A stretch of 64,000 nucleotides of DNA from Owenia fusiformis (Eukaryota > Annelida > Polychaeta > Sabellida > Oweniidae). A model generated the notes under the pieces. The model was given only the letters and a program-made list of their open reading frames with translations, was not told the DNA's origin and made no database searches. Made by a program: the position numbers and the translations under genes. Below are positions 20,163-32,379 of this stretch, in pieces. Position 1 is the first letter of the stretch. The number at the start of each line of letters is the position of its first letter. The DNA lies in the NCBI GenBank assembly GCA_903813345.2, contig CAIIXF020000004.1, positions 7,457,525 to 7,521,524 of the forward strand, read 5' to 3'.

Positions 20163-22076
20163 GTTCCTGGGCTACTAAAATACTAAAATAAAGTTGAATT
20201 AAGCATTAAATTGATTTTTTAACATTAATCTTGTACATTTTTTTTATTATATATTTTGCATATGCACATAATTTTCGTATGTGATGTCGAATGGTTTAGA
20301 AATGAAAAGGGGTTTCCATAGGTGACCATCAAATTGCAATTAATGAGTTGATATACATATCCCACACACTAATTAGTCACAAACTTTAAATCATCCTGAA
20401 ATTCCACATAGACAAACAAGAAGCAATTTCCAGCACTTGATTTGCTTGAATTTTAATTTCCAAATTTCCATAGTCGTTTAAGATGAAGCACCTATTTTAC
20501 ATTTTTCACATTTTATGCTATATTTATGTATATTTGGCTTCCTGTAAAGTTTTTAAGAAGTACATGTATAAAAATTGAAACACTTTGAATAAATCTTTAC
20601 ATACATAACTTTTTAAGTAGTTGTCCAATACATACTGTTATATGAAGTTCAACGACTGGTATAACAACATTATGACAACATTATGAAGTATAACAACATT
20701 ATGAAGACAGTGGTTCATATCTTTGTAAAGATTCATATAACTTCACGGGCCATTGGAATACATGGCGGGGGTTCTGATCCTTGGCTCGATATCTCCCGTT
20801 TTTCACCCCCTGTCACTTCACTTCTTACAATGCGTCTAGATCTTTACAAGTACATGTAGTTCTCTTTTGTATAATTATCATTTAAAGGCATCGGGATTTC
20901 TCTTTACACGCTACAATTGTGTGGCCATATTCATCACAATGCTTGCCAGTGGGATGCCACCGTGACTTCACTTGCTTTCACCTAGGGAGACATTGACCCT
21001 TGTATGGGATAGATAAGGACGCTCGAGGAGGGCCATAAATCCATGCAAGCAGCACTACAATATCCCTGAAGTCCGGGTAAAATTAAAGGAAATTTGTTTG
21101 AATGTAGTGATACTCTCTCCAAAGGGCCATCTACTTATTCCTTGACGTGAGCTATTCAATAATAGCAAAATGTATCACGGTGGTATCCCCCTGGCAGCCC
21201 CTGTGATCATTATGACCACGCAACTGTAGACCCGCAATCTGTTGAGGAATGTTTACTTGCTCTCAGTGACGTGTTGGGTGAAATTATAAACAACACTGGT
21301 GTACGCACGTGCGTATCCTGTAATTCAGATAGCTACAGAGACGCACAAATGTACGTTTTTGAAAAGCAGTTTGAGCAAAAGTATCATAAATTATTTTATT
21401 TCTACAGTGTATGTTGCCATGATGGATTTATATTAGTATAAACCTCTAAGAGTTTTATACCGCTATAACTGTAAAGAACTGTCAGCAATAATGTTTTATT
21501 ATAAAATAAATATTCGGAATTATATTAACATCTGTGATCGAATGATAACTTTGTATTAAAAACTCAATACAACTAAACCCAACATTGTTAAGCTGTTTTT
21601 TTATTTATAAAAACAGGAAACATTCCTTCTCATTAAAGCTAGCAACTTTTTTGAATTAATATATATTTTGATCATCATCTTTCGCCATTGTCGAATTTCA
21701 GCTGCGTTCATTATGTAATTTAGGTTGAATACGAAACCAAATACAAACTTTGTGCAACATGAACGTTTCTTAAATACATTGTAATATATTTATATAAATT
21801 ATTTAAAAAGATCTTGACAATCACCTATCATTTATCAACATAAATTTCGTAAACTTCAAGATGATCTTCTTTAATAACATTTACTTCACGTTTTTAACTA
21901 TAATGCCTACATGTCTTCAATCAATAGAGAAAACCTATACCACATTTGGTTCAAGATATGAACGCCATAAGGAAAGATAGTAAAATACAATTTCAATAGT
22001 CGATCGAAATATTATGACTTGGCAATTTCTTGATAAAAAATGTTCGATGGTTTAGGAGAAAATACCTACTTTGCGA
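20163..22076. other. Copy B intergenic segment between MACPF-B and Gal3ST-like B
   Basis: This is colinear with 3900-9056 of copy A but much shorter. It lacks the mariner block, two of three 85-bp units and the 1.67-kb foldback element. The shared foldback is at about 20910-21230. No gene is seen. Confidence 0.6.
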
Positions 22077-22859
22077 TTAGAAACCAAAATCAAGGGTATT
22101 TATGTTATATTTCTGGTGAATGTTTTCATTCAGCACCATTTTGTTTCTCATTAGGTCGGTGTATGGCCATTCTGCTGCTGCTAATCGACGGCACATCCAG
22201 TCACGACTCTTCTCCGGCTTTAAAACAAACCCATTGATACCGTTACAACATGGTCTCAAAAGACCGTCTAGAATTCGAAATCGACCAGATACTTGGTCTA
22301 TACAAGACGCTTCGAACTGTGATTTAAGATTGCGAAATAGCTTAACTTCGTTTTCTAATCTTTGTCGCCCATATGCATCTACTTTGCGCCAAAAGATAGC
22401 CTTGAAGTGTTCATACAGGACATATTCTTGATATAAAAATGTTTTTAATTTTTCTTTTGACTTCTCTGACAAATATGTTAAAGATTTGTCCGCTTGTTTC
22501 GCATTCTGACTAAAATAGATAATATCTAGCATATCCCAACCAAGTTGATCCTTTAGCATGACGAGACATTCGTCGATATATTCTAAAATCATAACAAAGT
22601 CAAAAACTTTTTCAATCTCATTAATGATATTTCTAAGTTCGGTCCGATTGTGTATTTCAGCAAAGGACATTCCTGTATCGTATAGAACACTATGACGTAT
22701 CCATATTCCATTGTCGCACTTGGAGTCGTTGGAATGAATTGTCTTGAAATTGTTATCAATAGGAACGTCATCAGGAATTGACTTCTCAACATATTCGTTA
22801 ACTGTACGGTTACATTCACCAATCCCATGTCCAAAGTAATTGTATGTTGATACGTATAA
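22077..22859 (-). CDS. Gal3ST-like B exon 2
   Basis: The acceptor ATATTTCCAG precedes LYVSTYNYFG, and the exon is open to the stop at 22077. The equivalent of the GTG codon near 9770 in copy A is GTT here; neither is a start codon. Confidence 0.85.
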   Translation of the reverse strand, partial: LYVSTYNYFGHGIGECNRTVNEYVEKSIPDDVPIDNNFKTIHSNDSKCDNGIWIRHSVLYDTGMSFAEIHNRTELRNIINEIEKVFDFVMILEYIDECLVMLKDQLGWDMLDIIYFSQNAKQADKSLTYLSEKSKEKLKTFLYQEYVLYEHFKAIFWRKVDAYGRQRLENEVKLFRNLKSQFEASCIDQVSGRFRILDGLLRPCCNGINGFVLKPEKSRDWMCRRLAAAEWPYTDLMRNKMVLNENIHQKYNINTLDFGF

Positions 22860-23990
22860 CTGGAAATATTTAGATAGAAAACCCTTAATAAATCAGCTAA
22901 GAGTAGTCTTGTTGTTAAACCAGGCATCAATGCATAGCATTTAATCCTCACATGTTTTTTGGGCGAAAAATTAAGAAAATTGGTTTATAAATAAATGAGA
23001 AATGAACTCATCCATGCATAAAAAAAATGGTTGAGAGAAAATTCATTCCAAAACTTTAGTTCTCATAGAAACCAATGGTTAAAAACTATTGAAAACATAT
23101 TCACATTCTTCCTTTTAACCGAGTTAGACAATCAAAATTGGTCTTTTTTTTAAAAAAATCCACCAAAAATGATGTCACTTTAGGTTGCAAAATATTTGTG
23201 ATATGCTTAGACACTGAAGTGGCACATTAAATATCGCATTTTTATTTATTGAAATAATTTGTCCTTTGTTCAATTTTTGCATTGGTGTTAAAAGGATAAT
23301 CTGTTTTGCACTGTTAAGTGGAATATTCAAACTTTTAACAAAAGTTGGGGAGTTTAACAAAAATCTTTAGGGAAACACCCCTAGAACATCATCGAGATGT
23401 CTCGTTCTTACCTTTGTCGGCTCCCTAAGTATTGTAAAAAAGTACGTATCAGCTGGCATGATATCTTTAACTGCTTCACTATATCGCATATGATGACACA
23501 TGACGTCATATGTTCCCTCGGGAGACAACAGCGGGATGACGTAATCTGTTACGAATGTATGAAGATAATCGAAGTGATATCTTTTGGTAGAAGGCAGAGC
23601 TAGCGTCAAGTTATAACGGTCAGCGTATCTCATGAGTATATTTTGAATGGTGGAGCTTCCTGTTTTGTGCGTCTTCAAAAAATAAACGGGTCGATGACTT
23701 TTCCCGGGGATGTTTCCTTGTTTATCATTCCATGTGATTCTATCACCAGATGTATATTGTTGCTTTTTGGTCGCTTGTTTAGCAACCTTACTCTCATGGC
23801 TGTCAGTTCCTTTCGGAGTTGTCAACGTTTGCGATAGTGAAGTAGTATTATTTGACCTAATCCTGATTTGGTTGCAATTTCTAGCGCTATATCTCGAAAA
23901 TGAATTAGACATCAAACTTATATAAATATATAACAAAATTGAAACCGTCCACAAGAATTGAATAAATATAATATGTTTACGTTTTAACAT
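22077..23990 (-). CDS. Galactose 3-O-sulfotransferase-like protein, copy B
   Basis: The two exons are 23412-23990 and 22077-22859, with the same lengths as copy A (453 codons). The PAPS-binding loop LKTHKTGSST and FFTILREPTK are unchanged. About sixteen residues differ in exon 1 and about eight in exon 2, with no stop or frameshift, which suggests both copies are still under selection. The intron is about 550 bp and free of the two transposons of copy A. Its 5' flank differs from copy A: the promoter-side segment is inverted and holds a MITE, so expression may differ. Confidence 0.85.
22920..23295 (+). repeat. Dispersed intronic repeat, copy 2
   Basis: It is the duplication copy of 10388-10770, in the Gal3ST-like B intron and just past it, and is related to 46985-47345. 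Confidence 0.7.
23412..23990 (-). CDS. Gal3ST-like B exon 1
   Basis: I place the start at the ATG of MLKRKHIIF, as in copy A; the in-frame sequence upstream has no ATG of its own. It ends at ACAAAG|GTAAGA. Confidence 0.85.
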
Positions 23991-24051
23991 ATTGCCGCTT
24001 TGCAATCGGCTGCATCAACTATAACTAAGTGTCTGTCTGATTATCCGATAT

Positions 24052-24660
24052 ATCCAGTTACCGTTACCGTGTGTTGAAAATTAACACGACCCTTACCGTA
24101 TCATTTATTTCTAGTTACCTTCCCTTAACCTCTTGAATACCCAGAATGACGGATATATCTGTCTCAAATAAAATCCATTTGGGACCCAGAGCGACAGATA
24201 TATCTGTCACAGAATTTTTCACTAAAACTGCTCTAATTTTGGCAATTTTCATCCAATCTTCACAAATTATGTTTTAAAATGAATGTAATGGGACCATGAG
24301 TCATGTTCACTATTCTTTTGAAATCAAACATCAACTATTGTGTTTTTTTATGATCTAATATCAAAAAACGGGCAAAAAACGAAAAATGCTCTGGTTTCAA
24401 ATCCTTTTTAGAAGCTGGTATTCAAGAAGTTAAACAGTTGAAGATATCGTTCAAATGTGGCGCCCACGCACAATATATGAACAAATTTCCATAATCCAGA
24501 GTTCCTAAGTCATATAAGACTGATTTGGTTCAAATATCAAAGCATAACATCAACTATAAAGTAGTTTAATTCGAAGAAAACTAAAAATGTCAAAATCGAC
24601 AATTACCGTCCGCCATCTTGGTTGCGAAGGTTACGGCCGTTACCTTCGCTTGATACTGAG
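24052..24660 (-). repeat. Promoter-side segment inverted relative to copy A
   Basis: The reverse complement matches about 12103-12400: the CAGTATCAA(T/G)CGA start, GGTAACGGCCGTAAC, AAGATGGCGG, and ACTACTTTATAGTTGA followed by CGATATCTT. The MITE 24129-24429 interrupts the match. The normal orientation continues up to 24051, so this looks like a local inversion at the 5' flank of Gal3ST-like B. Confidence 0.65.
24129..24429. mobile_element. piggyBac-like MITE
   Basis: TTAA lies on both sides (24125-24128 and 24430-24433). The inverted ends are C(C/T)TCTTGAATACC. The 301 bp are non-coding. TTAA duplication is the mark of piggyBac-type transposition. Confidence 0.7.
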
Positions 24661-25000
24661 CAGTGATGAGCCACGCACATTTAAAACTACAGAGTAGGCG
24701 AAAGGGATAAAATACAAGAACGTACAGTACATTTACGAAGGAATCGAAACTTCATGTCAAATCTTATTTCCAATTGAAAAGGTGTATGCAACTGGAGCTA
24801 TATCAATAATTGGTCATACATTGCATACTTTAAATCCAACATATTTTATGACTCCTTATATTTTCTATTCAGAGGTAGAAGTGTCGTTGACAAAATACTA
24901 AACTAACAGCTTTGAATTTTACTGAGTTTCCTCAGAAATTACACCATCTACTGCTTCAAATTGCCATAACATCAAATCATGTGAAATTCTTTGTCAAAAC

Positions 25001-25109
25001 CTCTGATCGATAGATAGCCGTCTCCCCATGCCAAAAAGGTTAAATTGTAATATGTTATATTTTATGCAATAAAATCTATAAAAACGTACACATGTTCTTT
25101 GGATATAAA
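25001..25109 (+). repeat. 109-bp direct repeat, left copy
   Basis: The stretch beginning CTCTGATCGATAGATAGCCG is repeated almost perfectly (one difference seen) at 25496-25604, 495 bp away. Confidence 0.85.
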
Positions 25110-25495
25110 TTTTGATTTAACAAGTATTTGTTAAATCTGGTTTATATCACAGAGAACTGTGTCTGTCCTACCAGCCCAATTAAAAGTCTGTTGACAGATC
25201 CAATTAGGCCGGGACAATAACTTATCTTAATGCTATACCAACTGTCCTGTAGTAGTTTGGTTTACACAGTTTTAGCTTCGCATCTTGAGGAAGTCGGACG
25301 CTTACCCGCCCCCACCCCTTCGCCCCCTTAATAGGGGGTATCGGGTGGCCCGGATTTCGGAGGCGGCTATCTATCTCAGCACTCGGTCCCCTATGGTCTC
25401 TCTCTTATCCCAAAGATTAATGATTATATAAGGTTGAATAATCATGATTTTGCGCTGTCATACGTAATCGTTTCTTTGGTATACAATTTCGCAAG

Positions 25496-25604
25496 CTCTG
25501 ATCGATAGATAGCCGTCTCCCCATGCCAAAAAGGTTAAATTGTAATATGTTATATTTTATGTAATAAAATCTATAAAAACGTACACATGTTCTTTGGATA
25601 TAAA
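25496..25604 (+). repeat. 109-bp direct repeat, right copy
   Basis: It is the partner of 25001-25109. The pair could be short LTRs or a local duplication. The ends are not TG..CA, and the 386 bp between them have no coding sequence. Confidence 0.85.
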
Positions 25605-26090
25605 CTGTATTTATGGGTGTTTTGTGCTGGTAGATATTGCCCATTGAGAACATTGCTTTCCATGGTCATAATTTAAAATGATTATATTTACATACTCAAT
25701 ACCTATAGAAATGTATCCAATTAAATTGAATGATGTCGCACACATGCATATTAACACATACTACTACATCTGTATTTCGCTATCATATGTATTCAAACAA
25801 TATACATACAAAATGTATCATTAAACACGAACCGATCAAAGTTAGAATAGAATTTGCCAAGCTGAAACTAGACAGGTAAACTCATCCCAATGTTGTTATT
25901 TACGTTTTACGTTTCTTTTTGTTACATTGGGATGAAATAATCTGGAATTCAGCTCCAGATAACATCAAAAATTCCAAAACCTTCCAGATTTTAAAGTGTG
26001 CTTTTAAAAGACACTTTATTAGTCTCTGTGATTAGTACTCTGAACTACCTTTAAACAGATGTACCAGTATCCATAAATCAATTGTATATC

Positions 26091-29000
26091 GTTCAACTAC
26101 ATCCTCACGGTAGGGATTGTCATCACGTGACCTTCGCAACTGATGGTGTCTGAACAAGGCGTCAGATTTTCTCGATTAAGCAAGAAAAACGAATAATTTT
26201 CATATTTATACTTTGTTAAATGCTTCAAATCCCGACCCACTTGTGCATACTATCTCAGTCTTTCAAATGAACCTAAATTCACAAGCAGAGGACGCATATT
26301 TTTTGAGATGTCACTGGTTTTTATTTCGAAAAAATGATGGTGTCTGAACAACTTTTAAATTCTGCATGATGGTGTCTGTACAAATTTTAAAATACACTAC
26401 TTGGAAAGTAGTCCTCGTGTTTTTGTGTGTTTTTTAAATGCATCTGCTTCTTTCCAATGTGTTAAACCGAAGTCAACCTAGAATTGTGCTGTTTGCCTGT
26501 TATCACTGCCATCCATTGGTTGTCCAACATTCACTGAACGATTTGCAAATCATGTGTGGGACAATCATCCATCAGAGGAATTTAGATACATCCTGTATTG
26601 TCACCAGGAACTGGGCGATTAAGTTATTTGATCAGACGTTATTTATCCAATATTACAAAAGATTACTTGATGTACTTGAATAAAACAATATAAAATGAAT
26701 CCATCAATCGATTTAGACTGCCCAGGGATGGTATTATTCAGCATCTTCGCACGCTCGGTCTTCACTGCGTTCCGACGGGAGCCGAGTGAACGAAGATGAT
26801 TATTCAGTAAAGCCAGTCACCTTTTGAGAGGTCAGAGAAATCTGACCAATCAAAATACAGGATTTCTTCGTGATGTCTTGTCCTGATTTAAAGTGATATG
26901 GCCTTCGTTTAAGGCATTTTTAGCAAAATCTTTTGAATATCACACGAAGAGCAATGTCTTACCTTGCTACTGGGGTAACTTCAGCTTATATTACTCAAGG
27001 ATAGCGGAGATTTCTCATATTGAAGTGGGTACATTGAATTTGATTTCACATCGTCCACTTCGAATTTTGCACTCAAGTTGATGACGTCACCAAAGTATGT
27101 TTGTTGACACATTTTCTTGCATTTCGTTCAGAGCAATATTGCATATAAAACTTGGGAGAAAATGTGACCTACTTTTGAAAAGAGTAATTTTCGTGTTCTG
27201 TAGATAGTGATTACATAATGTTTTATTAATTATGTGTTCCTGATATAATAGTTATTCTTTTGCAAGAAAGAGATTCAGTGATTGTATAGAAAACCGTCAG
27301 AAATAAGTGGAACCTAGAATATGAAAAAATTCTCCTAACCTCTCAATTGGAATAGCTCACAGGTCATAGCCTCGTTCTGATTATTAGTCACATGACCTTT
27401 GACTAGGGAATCCCAAACAATGTGCAAGTGTGAGCAAATTTATTTCTGTTGAAAACGCTGAATTGTGAAGTCAAAACACAACCAAGGTCAGTAAAAACGA
27501 TGTTTATATGTACCAATGTGCTTTGGGATTCAGTTTTTCTTATTCATATGTAGGTTGAACTAACATTTCATCCATTCCACATTACTTTAAGTCAATTGCT
27601 CTGCAAAATTATGTAACATTAATAGGGTCTGGCTTCTGCATTGTATAATAACTTATTAAATATAGGCTTTGTATAAAAAAAAACTTGTACCTTATGCCCA
27701 CGTACCCACGTACGTGAGTCGTGATACAGTCTTTGGAGGGTTCAATTTTAAAAGCTTTAAAGGATTATCCGATCAATTTTTTAAAAATAGCGCCATTCAA
27801 AGGCTCGTCCAAAAGGGAAAATCTATGTTAAATTAGGTTTTAATATGTCGGGGATTTGCTAAATGGAATTCTGTGCTTCATTTTGTTTAATCACAGCAAG
27901 GGGAACGATGATTTTAGTCTCGGGGATCGTAAATTCATCCCAACACGCGAAAGTGTAATTGTTTGCTCAATTGTGGATGGTTATTCCGAATTGGATGACG
28001 GGGAGAGTAGTACACTCATAAAGACAAGGTTGTAATGCAACCTAAATGTGGCAATATAGTCACACCTTAAAGACGACTTCCTGGAAGTCCCCAGCAAATG
28101 AAAAACGTGACAATTTTAGTGAATATTGCTTCTAGTGAACGAGCATTAATAGATAAAGGATCCGTCATACTAAGTATATAAAACTGCCCCCAGGTCATTC
28201 ATGACCATTATGACATATAATATGGTATTTAGTAAGGCGTTAATTATGGCATAGTGTTCAGGTGCATCCTAAGTGTTATTGAGGCCATATATAGTGACCT
28301 TGTACAGGTCAAGTCAGTGCATATCTGAAATTATGATAAAGAATGTCGCAAAGGACAATTTTGACCTTAATCTTTGATTTTCATTTCATTTTTTGTTTTA
28401 TTATTTTATTTGGTTCCATTGACTTAGCATGGATATCAGCATGTATCGACTTGATGATATCCTGATGTTAAGTCAATTATTCCTTCAAATGAGCTGGGTA
28501 TAAGGCTCCTTCTTGACCTTGGGACAGCCTTATCTTGACATTATAGGCAGGTTACCAATTTCCCTTGAGTTATTATTCAATTGTATAGTTATATTCTTAA
28601 TCCACTTTGTACATTTGTAGCACGAGTATAGTCAACATCCCAAATGGTACAAAATATTTCGAAGAAAATGCTCGACATACAAGTATACACATATTTCAAA
28701 GGAAATGCATGACATACGGAACTCGCGTTTGGTGACATTTCATTGAATAATTCTATTCTATAGGTCTAGTTTTTAAATCTTTTACAGATTTTCTTTGTAA
28801 GATAATAGAAATTGTCTAAAATAACATGTATTTATGATGAGTCAAAACAATCAGTTCATTTCTCCAAACAGGAGAGCCATCTTTTATGTAAATTCAAATG
28901 CTGTTACCCACAGGGCCAATAATGCTTTGGCTTAGGCCCTGTTTATGCTGTATATTAAGACTGTTTAAATAAAGGAACCATAAAAACTAAACTCGCGTGA

Positions 29001-29549
29001 AAAGTCCGAACGGAATGCGTTCGCCTTTTTTCGACGTGCACTAATGCATTTACAATTCAGCATAGACGAAGATTGAATGATCTTATATTTAAAAAACTGA
29101 ACCCTTCAAAGACGTTATCATGCTCCACGTGGGTCGGGACGTGGGTACGAGGTTTTTATACAAAGCCTTGAATATACGTGAGTACAGGAATGCATAATAT
29201 ATAATAAACAATTACACATGAAAACATGGAGACTGGTATCCATGTCGTGTATTCAAAAATTTGTACAGACACCATCATACAGAATTTTAGAGTTGTTCAG
29301 ACACCATCATTTTTCGAAACGAAAAACAGTCATATCTCAAATAATATGCGTCCTCTGCCTGTCAATTTAGGTTCATTTGAAAGACTGAGATAGTATACAT
29401 AAGTGGGGAGAAATTTGACGCTGTTAACAAAATATAAATATGAAAAATATTCATTTATCTGGCTTAATCGAGAAAATCGTACAGCTTGTTCAGACACCAT
29501 CAATTACGAAGGTCACGTGATGACAATCCCCACCGTGATCCTGTTGAAC
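26091..29549. mobile_element. 3.46-kb foldback transposon with ~300-bp inverted ends
   Basis: The left arm (26091-26400) and right arm (29260-29549) are inverted copies starting GTTCAAC, with shared TCACGGT(A/G)GGGATTGTCA and three GATGGTGTCTG motifs each. The interior holds a second inverted pair at about 27655-27770 and 29085-29180. No transposase is seen; the frames at 26438-26683 and 26893-27081 match nothing I know. It is non-autonomous. Confidence 0.75.
27655..29180. repeat. Nested inverted repeat inside the 3.46-kb element
   Basis: Arms of about 100 bp (TAGGCTTTGTATAAAA.. with GGGTTCAATTTTAAAAG) recur inverted near 29085-29180. This suggests one element inserted in another, or a palindromic internal region. 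Confidence 0.6.
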
Positions 29550-30129
29550 ATTTTTAATTATACTGTTTACCAACTTGGCTAATTTAATTTAAATGTTGAT
29601 AACACATTGTAAATCCAAAAGCATATTCACCTTAATTTAAAACAATTAATAAAGAATTACAACTTAATGATATGCAATTTTAAAATGTTCTAGCTAGCGA
29701 TAAGCCATACACCCCCTGGGGTGTCTCTATCATTATTATGTAAATATGTTAACATGGTTTTAATAAATAAAAACTAAAAAACTAAAAAAAAAGATTGCGG
29801 GAAAGATTGCTAGAATGCGGGAAAAGCTTTCCTGGCCTGTCTATCCAACCAAATGTACTCAAATGATGAATTAGAATTTTTACTACAATTGTAAAGTATT
29901 AAATCCTACTCAAGACACGGTAAACGCTTTATTATTGAAGAAATGTAGATATTCGCTTGAACTTAAAATTTTTCCAATATGGCACCCGGAGTTTAGGGAA
30001 GTTCACTTCCAGTAGTCTAAATGTAGAACCATTTATCAAAACGAAATTATAATTCATTCGGGAGGGAAGTAATTTGGAACAAGGACACATAAGTGTACAA
30101 AATGTCCCCACCAATGGGTGGTCGTGAAA
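29550..30129. other. Intergenic segment with an A-rich repeat tail
   Basis: Around 29700-29800, CACCCCCTGGGGTGT followed by an AATAAATAAAAACTAAAAA-type tail resembles a LINE or SINE 3' end and recalls the CACCCCGAGGGGTGT at 32450 near the LINE 3' end. No gene is seen. Confidence 0.4.
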
Positions 30130-31015
30130 TCTTTAATCCTCGGTGCCCAACGAGAATCAATTGAAGAGACACCCACCTTCACATTTACCAAAATGCCTAA
30201 AAACAAAGAAACATCCCTGAAAATGTAAAATGGATTCTTCAAAAAGATAGCCTGAAAGGCGTACCAGTAGACAAGACTTTACAAAGACGATTTTTGGATC
30301 ATCCCTGAAAATTTGAAATTAATCCGGATGGTTCATCTGGTAACGCATAGACAAGACTTTACAGAGAAGATTTATGGACATGGCCACCTATTCTTAACAA
30401 GAATGGCTCAAACCTAATCAGTTTAAGATTTTCGTATAAAGAACCAACCCTGAAAATTTGAAATCGATCCGTCAAATCAGGTTCTTCTGAAAATGAGTAA
30501 TCCAAAAATCCGAAATGGCCACCTTTACGTTTATCCATAGTGCCCAAAAACTAATCAATTCCTGATTTTTACAAAGAGAATCAACCCTAGCCTTGCCCAA
30601 GTCGGTATTCTTTTTACTTATCTGATCTTGAATTATAATAGAAATCAGTATAAGTATAAAAGAGACCGACTCGGGCAAGGCTAAATCATCCCTAAAAATC
30701 TAAAAATCGACCCGTCAAAAGGTTCGCCTGGAAACGCTTAGACATGACTTTACAGACAAGATTTTAGGACGGAAAATCCAAAATGACCATCTTAACACTC
30801 ACACTGAATGCCAAAAAAACTTAAGTTCCAGTTTGTCATGCTAAGAATCATCCCTGAAAATTTGAAATCGAACCGTAAAATGATTTGCCCGAAAACGTGT
30901 AGACAAGAGTTTATAGACAAGATGTTTGGACGGAAAATCCAAAATGGCTGCCTCTACATTTACCAAGAATGCCTGAAACCTAATCAGTTTCAGATTCTTA
31001 TACAGAGCGTCATCT
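30130..31015. repeat. Degenerate tandem array of ~170-bp units
   Basis: Roughly five divergent units each contain CCCTGAAAATTTGAAATCGA, a variant of AGACAAGACTTTACAGA and CCAAAATGGCC. The short frames on both strands in this region are by-products. A hairpin insertion (30587-30684, ends AGCCTTGCCCAAGTCGG and inverse) interrupts one unit. Confidence 0.65.
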
Positions 31016-31017
31016 CT

Positions 31018-31190
31018 GGAAAGGACCATTTTCGGTTTGGAGAATGAAGTTCAGCGGCTTATTATTTGGACGTTATCAATGTCGCCAACAATTCTGTTTT
31101 TTATATAGTGTAGATTGAAATGTCATCTTTTGAATATTTAAAATTTAGTTATGGTAATATTTCTATCTCTTTCATAAAACAAATATTAGC
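31018..31190. mobile_element. Partial relative of the 19769-20162 MITE
   Basis: GGACCATTTTCGGTTTGGAG and the following sequence resemble the end of the copy B MITE. The other end is not found, so this is a fragment. Confidence 0.55.
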
Positions 31191-32379
31191 AAACCCCCAC
31201 CGTCGTTACTAAAGACAAGGACCGGGGCCATCCATTAAAAACTGACGAATACTAGTATCCAAGTTTATCTGCAATATTGTCTGACCCGCATACGCCACCT
31301 GGTGGGGCAACTGGAAACCACTTACTGACAGTTGATTGTTTATAAAATGTGGCTCTCATACTGAATATCCAGGACAAGACTGGGACTTTTTTGTTGTTGA
31401 GATGTCTGGGATTCTGATTTTTTAACAACGAGTACATATTTGACGCCAACAGTATCCTACGCTTGTGTTGCACCTTGAGAAAGACAATCTGACATTTTAT
31501 TAATTCAGCCTGGCACATACAGTAACTGTTATCAGAAAAGGGATTGTTACAGCATAAACTGGATGGTACGATAACAAAAACAAGAGTACATGTAGGTGAC
31601 TTGTAGTTCAATGTCGTTTCTGAGACGCGTACATGTGTATACATGATAATTACGAGTTCGATTTTATATAAAATGTTCATATCCGATTCTTTAGTTGGAA
31701 TTATTACGTGAACAATTGATTCTGAGGTACAAAGTGGAACTTGCAGGACTCCAAATAATGTTGTACTTTTGAATATTTCAAATAGCCATCTTTTGACTGT
31801 TTTTCTGATTGTTACATTCGATCGATACGCATCTTACAAGCTTCCAGCTTTGAAGCTATAGTTTCTGAGCTCTGCCCGACATACCTCTCCCGCTCACCAT
31901 ATCACTATATTTTCGCAATATCCATTTGTGTTCGGTTGAATAGAGGATGGAGAGGTTAAGCTACCGTATAAAATCCAAAACGCAACTTAAACGTATCAAT
32001 CGCCCCTATACAAATACATGTAGAGTTCACACATAAATATCCGTTCAGCTCTAGTGTTTGTTTAGACTACACCATAGCTTGTAATGATTACATAGTATGC
32101 CATTGATTAAGTTCAATAGCTGGTTTTCTAATACATATTTTAAACGAGCTCGTTTCGTAAGATTATTGGAGTTAAATCATGCGTAACATACATCATCTTC
32201 TTCAGAAAGAATTATACTCTGCATCGAAATCAAAATTGCAAGGATAGTATTCAACAGACATGAGCATAATGATTCCCGTTGATAGCAACGTGAAATTTAA
32301 AATCTCCCGTTCTAAACACGCAACTTTGAAGTTGAACGGGTATCTGAAGTAGACTAAAGCGATACAATCCTATGTTCAA
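31191..32379. other. Intergenic segment, no gene recognised
   Basis: A minus-strand frame of 142 codons (31252-31680) has no recognisable family or signal peptide, and one stretch is related to non-coding sequence near 61400. I do not call it a gene. A CTCF-like motif lies at 31293-31305. Confidence 0.4.
31293..31305 (-). promoter_or_regulatory. CTCF-like motif
   Basis: On the minus strand it reads CCACCAGGTGGCG, a full match to the CTCF core consensus. About 50 bp around it (GACCCGCAT..GCAACTGGAAACCAC) resemble the sequence around 61416-61428, so a shared repeat is an alternative explanation. Confidence 0.35.

Larger units (their letters stand above)
16552..24051 (+). repeat. Segmental duplication copy B
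   Basis: This is the partner of 1160-12100, in the same orientation. Insertions found only in B are 17232-17443, 17871-18547, 19063-19582 and 19769-20162. It ends abruptly after CCGATATA at 24051, where an inverted segment begins. Confidence 0.85.
24661..26090. other. Intergenic segment with a spaced direct repeat
   Basis: No gene is recognised. The 109-bp direct repeats at 25001-25109 and 25496-25604 are the only clear structure. The 25417-25653 minus-strand frame overlaps the second repeat and has no family. Confidence 0.45.

Noticed and set aside
26438-27081. Frames inside the 3.46-kb foldback element as a possible transposase
   Set aside because: There is no DDE/D pattern or zinc finger, and the frames are short with stops between them.
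31252-31680. 142-codon minus-strand frame
   Set aside because: It has no signal, domain or splice context, and part of it resembles non-coding sequence near 61400.
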